Notes: generated by a model not told the origin, from the sequence alone. A stretch of DNA of 15,965 bases from Rhodobacterales bacterium 34-62-10 (GCA_002282555.1 NCJR01000011.1:1-15965), one strand, 5' to 3'; positions 6,466 to 14,199 are shown, counted from the first letter of the stretch. Numbers and translations are program-made.

Positions 6466-7314
6466 ATGCACAATGTGACCGTGACCCCCGATGTCTGGGA
6501 GCGCATTCTGGCAGTTCGCTCCGGACGGGCGTGCCCTTGTTGTGGCGACTGGTCCGAGGGCGAACGGGCGGCACTCGACCTTTATGCGCCTTTGGCCCGG
6601 CGCGATCTTGGACCTGTGACCGTGGCCCAGATTGGCCAGTCCCTGGACGGGCGTGTCGCTACGGTCTCGGGCGATGCGCGTGATGTATCCGGCCCTGATG
6701 GTCTGGCGCACCTGCACCGCATGCGCGCGCTTGTGGATGGCGTGGTGATCGGTGTGGGCACGGCCCTGCACGACGATCCACGTCTGACCGTACGCCTGTG
6801 CAGCGGCTCTAATCCGGCACGAATCGTGATTGACCCTAACGGACGGCTTCCCGACGATGCACCCGTGCTGCGCGCGGACGGGACACGCCGCTTTGTCATT
6901 CAGGCGGTGGATCGCCCCCGTCCGGACGGGGTCGAGGTGATCCGTTTGCCGCTGATCGATGGCACTTTCCGCCCCCGTGCAATCCTGAATGCCCTGCATG
7001 ATGCAGGTCTTTCCACAATTCTCATCGAGGGTGGCGGCATCACGATCGCTGGTTTTCTTGAGTCCGGGTTGTTGACACGCATGCAGATTGCCGTAGCCCC
7101 CTTGTTGATCGGCGCGGGTCCTGCTGCATTGACCACAGCCGTGCCGCGCATGAAATTGGCCGATTGCATTCGTCCCGACATGCGGGTTTTCGCGCTGGGT
7201 TCCGATATTCTGTTCGATTGCGGTCTGACACCTCAGGCCAATGCAGCATTGCTGCCACTGCATGATACGGCAAAGACCGGGGGCGCACGCCGTGCGGCGT
7301 CGTTCCTGTCCTGA
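6466..7314 (+). CDS. Stand-alone RibD C-terminal-type reductase
   Basis: The start ATG at 6466 has a strong AAGGAGG 6 nt upstream; an upstream in-frame ATG at 6271 lies inside the methyltransferase gene and is rejected. The 282-residue protein has one RibD_C/dihydrofolate-reductase-fold domain (about 50-265): QIGQSLDGRVAT (55-66), HLHRMRALVDGVVIGVGT (82-99), DDPRLTVR (103-110) and ILIEGGG, then the APLLIGAGP loop. In RibD this domain uses NADPH to reduce the ribosyl chain of the pyrimidine phosphate made by RibA and the deaminase. The zinc cytidine-deaminase-type domain (HAE/PCxxxGxxxPC) is missing. Instead there is a 48-residue N-terminal segment with CPCC (23-26) that I do not recognise. 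In fungi and archaea such reductases act before deamination; in the RibA context that is plausible here. Confidence 0.82.
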   Translation: MHNVTVTPDVWERILAVRSGRACPCCGDWSEGERAALDLYAPLARRDLGPVTVAQIGQSLDGRVATVSGDARDVSGPDGLAHLHRMRALVDGVVIGVGTALHDDPRLTVRLCSGSNPARIVIDPNGRLPDDAPVLRADGTRRFVIQAVDRPRPDGVEVIRLPLIDGTFRPRAILNALHDAGLSTILIEGGGITIAGFLESGLLTRMQIAVAPLLIGAGPAALTTAVPRMKLADCIRPDMRVFALGSDILFDCGLTPQANAALLPLHDTAKTGGARRAASFLS

Positions 7315-7321
7315 GGGTCGG

Positions 7322-8113
7322 ATGACCCCTCAATCACAATCCGCGCTGACCTGCGTCAGTTGGAATATCCATCGCGGCAAGGGCAATGATGGCCGTGTGG
7401 ACCCTGTCCGCACTGCCGATGTTCTGCTGAGCGAAGTGGCCCAGCCAAGGACCGATATACTGGTGCTGCAAGAAGCGGATGAGGAATGCCGTCCGCACCG
7501 TGGTATTCTCGATATCCAAAGGATCGAGGCCGGGACAGGGCTGCGCCATGCCCATGCCGATCAGCATTTGCGGTGGGGCGCGGAAAGCCACGGTTTTCTG
7601 GGCGTTATCCTGTTCATGGCTATCGATATCGAGGTCGAAGATGTGGTCCTGCTGGATCTTCCTGGCCATTGTCATCGTGGGGCCGTGGTCATTGACGCCT
7701 CGCGTCATGGGCGGCCTTTTCGGGTAATCGGCACGCATTTGTCACTGGGGCAGATCGCGCGGATCGCCCAGATGCGGGTCATCGGGCAGCATCTGCGCCG
7801 CCGTTCAGCGCGCCAGACCCTCTTGGTCGGCGATCTGAACGAATGGCGGCCTTGGGGTGGACTGGCGCTGTCGCCGCGGCTTTTGGGGCAGACCCTCAAG
7901 GGTCCGGCGCTTGCCAGCTTTCCAGTCAAACGACCTTTTCTCCCGCTGGATCGCATTCTGACGACCTTACCAGGACGTGTTGATGCAATGCGTGCACTTG
8001 ATGGACCCGGAATCCGTATCGCGTCGGACCACCGTCCTGTTGCGGCACAGGTCAGCCTGTGTGACGATTCTGACGCAATGCAGCGCGCAGCCCGTCCATC
8101 CATCCGACCATAG
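7322..8113 (+). CDS. Endonuclease/exonuclease/phosphatase family hydrolase
   Basis: The 263-residue protein carries every signature of the metal-dependent EEP fold: VSWNIHRG (N15), VLQEAD (E51), GTHLSLG (H139), GDLNEW (D171, N173), LDRIL (D210) and the terminal SDHRPV (D236, H237). The active site is therefore intact. Family members cleave phosphodiester or phosphomonoester bonds in DNA, phosphoinositides, sphingomyelin or small molecules, and the sequence alone does not choose. There is no signal peptide, so it is likely cytoplasmic. The start at 7322 is 8 nt after the RibD-type stop; a longer in-frame reading from 7241 overlaps that gene and is rejected. As last gene of the run it could remove a phosphate from the pathway product, or act with the lipid module beyond 9178. 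Confidence 0.8.
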   Translation: MTPQSQSALTCVSWNIHRGKGNDGRVDPVRTADVLLSEVAQPRTDILVLQEADEECRPHRGILDIQRIEAGTGLRHAHADQHLRWGAESHGFLGVILFMAIDIEVEDVVLLDLPGHCHRGAVVIDASRHGRPFRVIGTHLSLGQIARIAQMRVIGQHLRRRSARQTLLVGDLNEWRPWGGLALSPRLLGQTLKGPALASFPVKRPFLPLDRILTTLPGRVDAMRALDGPGIRIASDHRPVAAQVSLCDDSDAMQRAARPSIRP

Positions 8114-8444
8114 GCCGAACGACGATCCTCCACCCTGCGAACGTTGAATTCCCTGCAACCGCACGTGGTGCCAGATCACTCACCTTATCTGCCGGCAACT
8201 GAGTCAGAGGTAGTTTTGTGAGGGTGAGGGGCAGATGATGAGATGCAATGTCGTGGGGCAGTTGCGTCGAAAGCAGGGAAAAGCAGCCCAGTCACGGATG
8301 TTGCGGCATCTCAGACTACCCAGAGCAAGCTTGGCATTACGATGATTGGCACAAGAGCAGGATGTTCTTCTGAACCGGCATTTAGGCTGCAACAGTGTCA
8401 CAAACACAATGCATGTCTTTGGCCTCACATTGAATTCAGCAAGG
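8114..8444. other. Intergenic stretch without a recognised gene
   Basis: These 331 bases lie between the tail-to-tail EEP and cytochrome b561 genes. The open frames in it (for example 8243-8491 plus and 8204-8428 minus) have no recognisable domains and no good ribosome sites. They are rich in Cys, Arg, Ser and His in the way of non-coding frames. I see no terminator hairpin with a T-run and no tRNA-like fold. It may contain a decayed gene or insertion remnant, but nothing supports a specific call. Confidence 0.5.
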
Positions 8445-8990
8445 TCAATCGCGCGCAGGCCACATCCGCTGAAAGATGCCGTCCCGTTTGATCAGCGCGT
8501 GTTGCAACGCAGCACCCACGTGCAGGGCGACAAGAACAGCCAAGGCCCATGCCCCAGCATAATGCAGCGATTTTGCAGCATTCGCCAAAGCTTCTGATTT
8601 TGGCAACAAGGTGCCGATCCCCATAGCGTCAAGCATCTCGATCGGAAAACCACCTGCTCTTACGCGGACATAGCCTGAAACGGGCATGAGAACGATCAAC
8701 CCGTACAAGAGGCCATGTGTCCAGTTTGACACGCGCCTTTGCCACTGAGGTAGGCTGAGTGGCAGCGCCGGGGGAGGGTTGCGCCAGCGGTAAAGAAGTC
8801 GCGTGAAAACCAGCAAGGCCACGATCACGCCGGTATTTTTGTGAAACAGGAATAAAGCGTTCTGAAAAGGTCGTGAAAGACCCTGCTGAACCATCAGGAA
8901 CCCTACTGGCAGCATCGCCAAGACAAGCAAGGCCACCGACCAGTGCAACCAGCGTGCCGGCGTTTTGTAACGGTCCTGTTTCGCTTGCAT
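8445..8990 (-). CDS. Cytochrome b561 (CybB-type diheme membrane protein)
   Basis: The protein has 181 residues and four transmembrane helices: about 15-35, 47-67, 93-110 and 143-165. It has the histidine pattern of bacterial b561: H16 in RWLHW, H50 in FHK, and H143 and H157 in the last helix (LHYAGAWAL..ALHVGA), expected to ligate two b hemes. The family passes electrons from ubiquinol or superoxide; the physiological partner here is unknown. The start ATG at 8990 is preceded by GGGAGGAG. The gene stands alone on the minus strand between two plus-strand runs, so it is probably independently transcribed and not part of either pathway. Confidence 0.88.
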   Translation of the reverse strand: MQAKQDRYKTPARWLHWSVALLVLAMLPVGFLMVQQGLSRPFQNALFLFHKNTGVIVALLVFTRLLYRWRNPPPALPLSLPQWQRRVSNWTHGLLYGLIVLMPVSGYVRVRAGGFPIEMLDAMGIGTLLPKSEALANAAKSLHYAGAWALAVLVALHVGAALQHALIKRDGIFQRMWPARD

Positions 8991-9014
8991 GATGTCGCAC
9001 TCCTCCCGTCAAAA

Positions 9015-9042
9015 TAGCTAGCCGCATGGTGGCCGTGGTCAA
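9015..9042 (-). promoter_or_regulatory. Putative sigma-70-type promoter of the cytochrome b561 gene
   Basis: On the minus strand, TTGACC (9042-9037) and TAGCTA (9020-9015) are separated by 16 nt, with the ribosome site and ATG following at 9005-8988. The -35 is close to consensus and the -10 is poor, so this is tentative. Confidence 0.35.
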
Positions 9043-9177
9043 GCTCATCACGACAGATCGGTTCACAGCTTCGTGCCCCTCTCTGGCGAGAAGCTGAAAA
9101 CCGCCTTATTGCAGGCATTGATGGGTATGTCGCTGCCACATCGCTTGACGGAACAAGCGTCAGACTATCTATGCCGG

Positions 9178-9933
9178 ATGACCCAATTGCCACCAGACAC
9201 CTTTCCTTCCGTACAGTTGCCCTCGCGTGCCAGTGCCGCGCGTACAGGGCTTGTGGTTGCGACTGCGGCAACACTGCTTGCCATGGCACTGGTGCATGTG
9301 ACCGCGTTTACAGCTAGCAAGGCGGCACTGGCGTCAATCGGGCTTCTCCTACTGGGTGTGACGCTATTGTGGGAGCGACTTCCACGCCATTATCCGCACC
9401 ACCGCTTTGGTGCTTGCAACACCGTTACGCTACTGCGTGCGGGACTAGGGGCGACGCTGCTGACACCGTTGCTGCTACAGGACAGCGATACCACTGATGC
9501 GCAGGGCTGGGCGATCGTTCTGGTTGCATCACTTGCCTTGTCAATGGACGGGTTGGACGGTTGGCTGGCGCGGCGTGACAGGCTGACGTCAAGCTTTGGC
9601 GCCCGCTTTGATCTGGAGGTTGACGCGGCCCTTGCCCTTATCCTGTCACTTCTTGTTCTGGATGCTGGTACAGTGGGTCCCGTCGTTTTGGTTTTGGGCC
9701 TGATGCGCTATGCCTTTGTCGCAGCGTCATGGGGTTTGCCATGGCTCGCAGCACCTCTGCCAGACAAATCCGGGCGCAAGGTTGTCTGCGTTGTCCAGAT
9801 CGCCGCGCTGATCGTGTTGCAAGCACCGATCATCACAGGGTCAATGGCCTTGGCGATTGGAGCAAGCGCTGCGGCTGCCCTGATATGGTCATTCGGGCGC
9901 GATATCCTCTGGCTATGGAGACATCGGCCGTGA
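9178..9933 (+). CDS. CDP-alcohol phosphatidyltransferase family membrane protein
   Basis: The full signature of the family is present: D124, then DG..AR........G...D...D at D127, G128, A131, R132, G141, D145 and D149, numbered from the ATG at 9178. These aspartates bind the metals and the CDP-diacylglycerol (or CDP-alcohol) donor. About six hydrophobic segments flank the motif. The reaction is transfer of a phosphatidyl group to an alcohol with release of CMP. The alcohol (glycerol phosphate, inositol phosphate, serine or other) cannot be assigned. The start is uncertain: in-frame GTG 9073 and ATGs 9121 and 9127 would lengthen it by up to 35 residues, and none has a clear ribosome site. I chose 9178 because it leaves about 20 residues before the first membrane helix. 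The stop overlaps the next gene (GTGA, 9930-9933). Confidence 0.82.
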   Translation: MTQLPPDTFPSVQLPSRASAARTGLVVATAATLLAMALVHVTAFTASKAALASIGLLLLGVTLLWERLPRHYPHHRFGACNTVTLLRAGLGATLLTPLLLQDSDTTDAQGWAIVLVASLALSMDGLDGWLARRDRLTSSFGARFDLEVDAALALILSLLVLDAGTVGPVVLVLGLMRYAFVAASWGLPWLAAPLPDKSGRKVVCVVQIAALIVLQAPIITGSMALAIGASAAAALIWSFGRDILWLWRHRP

Positions 9934-11588
9934 ACCGCACTGCCTTGCGTGCGGCAGAGTTGGGTCTGGCCGCTTTGCTTTTGCATGTGGTTCTGATCCA
10001 GCCCAATCACCCCGCAGCGATGACATGGGCAGCCCTGTCGGTGCTGTCTCTGGAGTGGATCATATTGCTGTTGGCTCTGCCGGTGATCGGCGACGGGCGC
10101 ATCGGTCGCGCATTCCGTGGCGCTCTTGTCCTTGCCCTGACATTCATTGCCGTGCTCAAGACCGCAGACTATGCGATGTTTACCTCGTTTGCGCGGGGCT
10201 TCAATCCGGTCGGGGACATGCCGCTCATGGCTGCTGCTTTCCGGCTGGGGTGGGGCACTATTGGCTTGCTGCCGGTGATTGCGGTCGTGATCGGCGGGTG
10301 CCTCCTTGTTTTCGCGCTGGCTGCGGGTCTTTGGTGGGCGATGGGTGTTTGGGCAAAGCTTTCACTGCCACGTTCCGCACGCCCTTTGGCCGGAGCGGGC
10401 GCGGCAGTGGTTCTTGGGTTTGCCATAGCCGATATAGGCTCTGTTATGGCCCGTTGGCATCTTCCCATCAATCCTCCCGGCACGGCCTTTACAGCGCGAT
10501 TGGGCGCAGAGCGGGTGGTGCTGATCCGCAAGACCTTGGCCGATTTGCAGGCATTCAACGCATTGGCCCGTGCTGATCCCTTTGCTGATCGTGCGGACCT
10601 GTTGGATCGTATTGATCGCGATGTGTTGGTGATATTCGTCGAAAGCTACGGGCGCACAAGTATTGATACACCTTTCTATGCTGAACATCATCGCCCTTTG
10701 CTTGATGCGGCGACCCGTCAGCTTGAGCAGGAGGGGTTGGCCATGCGGTCAGCCTACCTGGACTCTCCGACGCGCGGTGGCCAAAGCTGGCTGGCGCACG
10801 CCACCTTCGCCAATGGCATGCGCGTCGACGGACAGGCTCGCTATCAGGCTGCATTAGCCAGTGGACGCGAGACATTGTTTCATATCGCCGCCCGTTCCGG
10901 CTTCAGAACTGCCGCCGTAATGCCTGCCATCACATTGGACTGGCCCGAAGCCGCGTTGATGGGATTCGATACTGTGTTGCCCGCGGCCGACCTTGGTTAC
11001 CGGGGCTTGCCCTTCAACTGGGTCACGATGCCGGATCAATTCACGCTGGCGGCACTGGACCGTGAACTGCGGCAATCAGTCTCTGATCCACCGCTATTCG
11101 CGCAAGTGGCACTGATTTCCTCGCATGCGCCATGGGTGCCGGTCCCCCGCCTTGTCCCGTGGGAAGATTTGGGCGACGGGACCATCTTCAACGAGATGGC
11201 CACCTCCGGCGACCGCCCGGAAGATGTATGGCGAGATCATGACCGTGTCCGCGATCAATACCGCATGTCGATCACCTACGCGTTGGACACGGTGGTGGAG
11301 TACGCACTCCGCCATGCTGAAGATCCGCCATTGCTGATCGTGCTGGGCGATCATCAGGCCGCAGGGTTCATCGCGCTGGATGAACGCAGTGATGTGCCTG
11401 TTCATCTGATCGGACCGCCTGCGCTTTTGGAGCATGTTGCGGATTGGGGATGGACGCGTGGCATGATCCCTGCTGAAGATGCTCCGATCCTGCCGATGGA
11501 GGCTATGCGCGATCTTCTGCTGCGCGCGTACAGTTCGGCTCCACCCCAAGGTGCTTTCATCTCTCCTCTCAGTCTGAATGGTGGCTAG
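9930..11588 (+). CDS. Polytopic sulfatase/alkaline-phosphatase-superfamily protein, LtaS/OpgB-like
   Basis: The first roughly 175 of 552 residues hold about five transmembrane helices (near 8-24, 36-54, 62-80, 110-138, 153-172). The rest is a periplasmic hydrolase/transferase domain. Metal and nucleophile positions can be seen: DVLVIFVESYG (E238), PTRGGQSW (S286 or T281 as nucleophile candidate), SSHAPW (H399) and VLGDHQ (D474, H475). This matches the layout of lipoteichoic-acid synthase, OpgB and EptA-type enzymes, which move phosphoglycerol or phosphoethanolamine from a phospholipid onto an acceptor. The GTG at 9930 is chosen because it overlaps the previous stop as GTGA and has GGAG 9 nt upstream; an ATG at 9915 lacks a ribosome site. 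Sulfatase activity itself seems unlikely: there is no CxPxR formylglycine motif. Confidence 0.78.
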   Translation: MNRTALRAAELGLAALLLHVVLIQPNHPAAMTWAALSVLSLEWIILLLALPVIGDGRIGRAFRGALVLALTFIAVLKTADYAMFTSFARGFNPVGDMPLMAAAFRLGWGTIGLLPVIAVVIGGCLLVFALAAGLWWAMGVWAKLSLPRSARPLAGAGAAVVLGFAIADIGSVMARWHLPINPPGTAFTARLGAERVVLIRKTLADLQAFNALARADPFADRADLLDRIDRDVLVIFVESYGRTSIDTPFYAEHHRPLLDAATRQLEQEGLAMRSAYLDSPTRGGQSWLAHATFANGMRVDGQARYQAALASGRETLFHIAARSGFRTAAVMPAITLDWPEAALMGFDTVLPAADLGYRGLPFNWVTMPDQFTLAALDRELRQSVSDPPLFAQVALISSHAPWVPVPRLVPWEDLGDGTIFNEMATSGDRPEDVWRDHDRVRDQYRMSITYALDTVVEYALRHAEDPPLLIVLGDHQAAGFIALDERSDVPVHLIGPPALLEHVADWGWTRGMIPAEDAPILPMEAMRDLLLRAYSSAPPQGAFISPLSLNGG

Positions 11589-12543
11589 AACAATGCCATC
11601 TCGCACCGCAATAATCAAAATGATCAGGTTCGCCGTGACTCTGGCCCTGCTTGCGCTGCTTTGGCAGGCGGTTGATGGGCCGGCCGCACTTGATCTACTG
11701 CTCGCATCAGACGCCCGCTGGCTTGTGGCTGCTGTTGTCGTGCTTACAGGACAAACGCTGCTATCGGCCTTGCGCTGGCGGTTGACGGCTGGGGCCTTGG
11801 GGCATGCGATTCCGGTCGGACGGGCTCTGCGTGAATACTACCTGTCGCAGATCGTGAACCAGTCGCTGCCGGGCGGCGTTCTGGGTGATGCCAGCCGCGC
11901 AGTCCGCGCCCGACACGAAGCCGGGTTGAAGCGCGCAGGACAAGCCGTTGTGTTCGAGAGGTTGGCGGGTCAATTGGTGCTGTTTGCGGTGACAGCGATT
12001 GCCGTGTTGATGGTCTGGGCTACGCCGGGTGGCATGGTATTACCGGAATGGGTGCTCAGGCTGGTGGCATTTTCTGGTCTGACCATAGCGGTGATTGCGG
12101 GGTTGATCTGGGGCTTCAGTCACGGTGCGGGCATTGCCAGCCGCCATGTTAGAGACTGGATAAATGCTTTCTCTTTATCTGTCTTCGCCCCTGCCGTGGT
12201 GCCGCGTCAGATCCTGCTGAGCCTTGGCACAACGGCGCTCAACCTGCTGGCCTTTGCACTCTGTGCCCGCGCCACTGGCACGACGATGCCACTGACCGCC
12301 GTGATGATCGTGGTGCCGCTGATCCTGTTCACGATGCTGATCCCGATCTCGGTCAGCGGTTGGGGGCTGCGCGAAGGTGCTGCCGCCGCCCTCTTTCCGG
12401 TCTTCGGCGCAACAGCAACCGAAGGATTTGCCGCGAGCCTTGCCTTCGGGCTGATGTTTTTGCTCAGCACCATGCCGGGTGTCGTGGTCCTTCTGATCAG
12501 CCCCAAACCCGTTCCTGTCGAAACAGGCTCTATCTCAGGGTAA
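11578..12543 (+). CDS. Flippase-like integral membrane protein (LPG synthetase TM-region / UPF0104 family)
   Basis: The 321-residue protein has about seven to eight hydrophobic segments throughout. It carries the family's two best markers: QSLPGGVLGDASRA in the first half, followed by AVVFERLAGQ, and PISVSGWGLREGA in the second half. This is the membrane domain found in MprF and in stand-alone AglD/YbhN-like proteins, thought to move or help move lipids across the membrane. It begins inside the end of the sulfatase-like gene (11-nt overlap). Alternative starts GTG 11581 and ATG 11593 are in frame, and ATG 11593 avoids the overlap. With its two upstream partners it forms a coupled synthesis, transfer and flipping set. 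Its 3' end overlaps the convergent DUF1285 gene by 9 bp. Confidence 0.8.
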   Translation: MVARTMPSRTAIIKMIRFAVTLALLALLWQAVDGPAALDLLLASDARWLVAAVVVLTGQTLLSALRWRLTAGALGHAIPVGRALREYYLSQIVNQSLPGGVLGDASRAVRARHEAGLKRAGQAVVFERLAGQLVLFAVTAIAVLMVWATPGGMVLPEWVLRLVAFSGLTIAVIAGLIWGFSHGAGIASRHVRDWINAFSLSVFAPAVVPRQILLSLGTTALNLLAFALCARATGTTMPLTAVMIVVPLILFTMLIPISVSGWGLREGAAAALFPVFGATATEGFAASLAFGLMFLLSTMPGVVVLLISPKPVPVETGSISG

Positions 12544-13134
12544 TTCGGCCGCCGGAATGATCGCAAAGAAGGTGGCGTCCGACCAGACGCCGAACCACGT
12601 TACCCCATCAACCGCATGTTCGGTCCCAAGCTCGACCAGCCGATAGAAGCTTTTGCGGTCAATCAGTGCTTCCAGACCCGCGCGCACCATCACATAGGGG
12701 GATGGCTCACCCGTCTCGGGGTCACGGACAAAGCGCAGCGGCGTTTCTGACCCTGCCGTCACACTGTCGCCGACATTCGTGTGAAAGGTCAGGCGCTGAT
12801 CCGGCCCTTCGCCGCTCACCTCGAAATCCACAGCCACGAAAGGCGCGTCATCGACGGTGATTCCGACCTTTTCAACCGGCGTTACCAAAAAATAATTGTC
12901 GCCGTCCTTGCGCAGAATCGTCGAGAACAGCCGCACCAGTCCCGGCCGCCCGATGGGTGTGCCTTCATAGAACCAGGTCCCGTCCCGCGCGATCCGCATG
13001 TCCAGATCACCGCAAAAGGGCGGATTCCAAAGATGCACCGGTGGCAGTCCCCGTCCCTTTGCTGCTTTTATCGAGGCAGCGATGCCCTCTGCTGACGGGG
13101 TCACGATCATTTGTCCGCTCATTGCTTTTGCCAT
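12535..13134 (-). CDS. DUF1285 domain protein
   Basis: The 199-residue protein matches DUF1285 by its characteristic core: PPVHLWNPPFCGDLDMRI, then GTWFYEGTPIGRP, LVRLFSTILRKDG and YFLVTPVEKVGI. Family members are small soluble proteins found widely in proteobacteria. No enzymatic role can be given. The start is uncertain: ATG 13134 is chosen, ATG 13122 (MSGQ) is equally credible, and a GTG at 13161 is also in frame. None has an ideal ribosome site. It is divergent from moxR with overlapping promoter sequences, a common arrangement that may link their expression. Confidence 0.78.
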   Translation of the reverse strand: MAKAMSGQMIVTPSAEGIAASIKAAKGRGLPPVHLWNPPFCGDLDMRIARDGTWFYEGTPIGRPGLVRLFSTILRKDGDNYFLVTPVEKVGITVDDAPFVAVDFEVSGEGPDQRLTFHTNVGDSVTAGSETPLRFVRDPETGEPSPYVMVRAGLEALIDRKSFYRLVELGTEHAVDGVTWFGVWSDATFFAIIPAAELP

Positions 13135-13178
13135 TTCCCTTTCGCGCGATACTATCATCACATCGACCTAGGGTTCAA
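13128..13178. promoter_or_regulatory. Overlapping divergent promoters for moxR and the DUF1285 gene
   Basis: Plus strand: TTGCCA (13128-13133), 16 nt, TACTAT (13150-13155), reading to moxR. Minus strand: TTGAAC (13178-13173), 18 nt, TAGTAT (13154-13149), reading to the DUF1285 gene. The two -10 elements share the same ATACTAT stretch (13149-13155), so RNA polymerase could occupy only one at a time. Both are inferred from consensus similarity. Confidence 0.4.
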
Positions 13179-13191
13179 AGGAGGGATTGCC

Positions 13192-14199
13192 ATGTCCGAT
13201 CACGCCGATCTGGTTGCCGGTATCGAGGCGCTGGAGGACAAGTTGGCGCAAGCCCGTTCGTCGATCACGCGCCGTTTCATCGGACAGGAGAAGGTCGTGG
13301 ACCTGACCTTGTCGGCTCTTCTGTGCGGCGGTCATGGTCTGCTGATCGGTCTGCCCGGGCTGGGCAAAACCCGTCTGGTGGAAACCCTGTCGACCGTGAT
13401 GGGCCTGCATGGTAACCGTGTGCAGTTCACACCTGACCTGATGCCCGCCGACATCCTTGGTTCCGAAGTTCTGGAAACCGACGCGGATGGCCGCCGTGCC
13501 TTTCGGTTCGTCGAAGGTCCGATCTTCTGCCAGCTTCTGATGGCGGACGAGATCAACCGCGCCAGTCCCCGGACGCAATCCGCGCTGTTGCAGGCGATGC
13601 AGGAACGCCGCGTCACAGTAGCGGGGCAGGATCGTCCACTGGGCAAGCCGTTCCATGTTCTGGCGACCCAGAACCCGATCGAGCAGGAAGGCACCTATCC
13701 ACTTCCCGAGGCGCAGCTGGATCGTTTTCTGGTCCAGATCGACGTACAATATCCCGACCGCGCGACGGAACGGGACATCCTGATTGCCACCACAGGCGTT
13801 GCTGAGGAGGAGGCGCATCAGGTCTTTTCAGACGGCGAGCTTTTGGCGGCGCAGACACTGCTCCGGCGGATGCCGGTGGGCGATGCCGTGGTCGAGGCGA
13901 TCCTTGATCTGGTCCGCGCTTTCCGGCCCGATGATCCCACTGCGGATGACCGGGTCCGCCAGACCGTGGCGTGGGGCCCCGGACCCCGTGCCGCCCAAGC
14001 CATGATGCTGACCGTGCGCGCGCGCGCTTTGCTGCAAGGGCGGCTTGCCCCCTCGGTCGAGGATGTAGTGGCGATGGCGCGGCCCGTGTTGACACATAGG
14101 ATGGCGCTGAACTTCGCCGCCCGTGCGCGAGGCGAGACACTGACGGGCCTCATCACTGACACTGCCGCCCGCATCACGCGGATCGAGGCGGCGGCGTGA
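13192..14199 (+). CDS. moxR: MoxR-family AAA+ ATPase
   Basis: This is a 335-residue AAA+ ATPase of the MoxR/RavA class: Walker A GLPGLGKT (53-60), Walker B LLMADE (115-120) followed by INRASPRTQ, sensor-1 VLATQNP (157-162, N161) and LPEAQLDRF. MoxR proteins act as chaperone-like ATPases on partner proteins with VWA domains. The ATG at 13192 has AAAGGAGGG 6 nt upstream; a longer in-frame reading from 13111 is rejected. The stop overlaps the DUF58 start (GTGA, 14196-14199). The moxR-DUF58-BatA-type order is a recurrent operon, thought to mature or insert envelope or redox proteins. Confidence 0.92.
   Translation: MSDHADLVAGIEALEDKLAQARSSITRRFIGQEKVVDLTLSALLCGGHGLLIGLPGLGKTRLVETLSTVMGLHGNRVQFTPDLMPADILGSEVLETDADGRRAFRFVEGPIFCQLLMADEINRASPRTQSALLQAMQERRVTVAGQDRPLGKPFHVLATQNPIEQEGTYPLPEAQLDRFLVQIDVQYPDRATERDILIATTGVAEEEAHQVFSDGELLAAQTLLRRMPVGDAVVEAILDLVRAFRPDDPTADDRVRQTVAWGPGPRAAQAMMLTVRARALLQGRLAPSVEDVVAMARPVLTHRMALNFAARARGETLTGLITDTAARITRIEAAA

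Noticed and set aside
8243..8491. 82-codon plus-strand open frame in the intergenic region
   Set aside because: No ribosome site and no recognisable domain; it also runs into the end of the cytochrome b561 gene on the other strand.
9930..11588. Assignment as a true sulfatase
   Set aside because: No CxPxR or SxPxR formylglycine motif; the membrane-anchored layout and GDHQ fit phosphotransferases of the superfamily.
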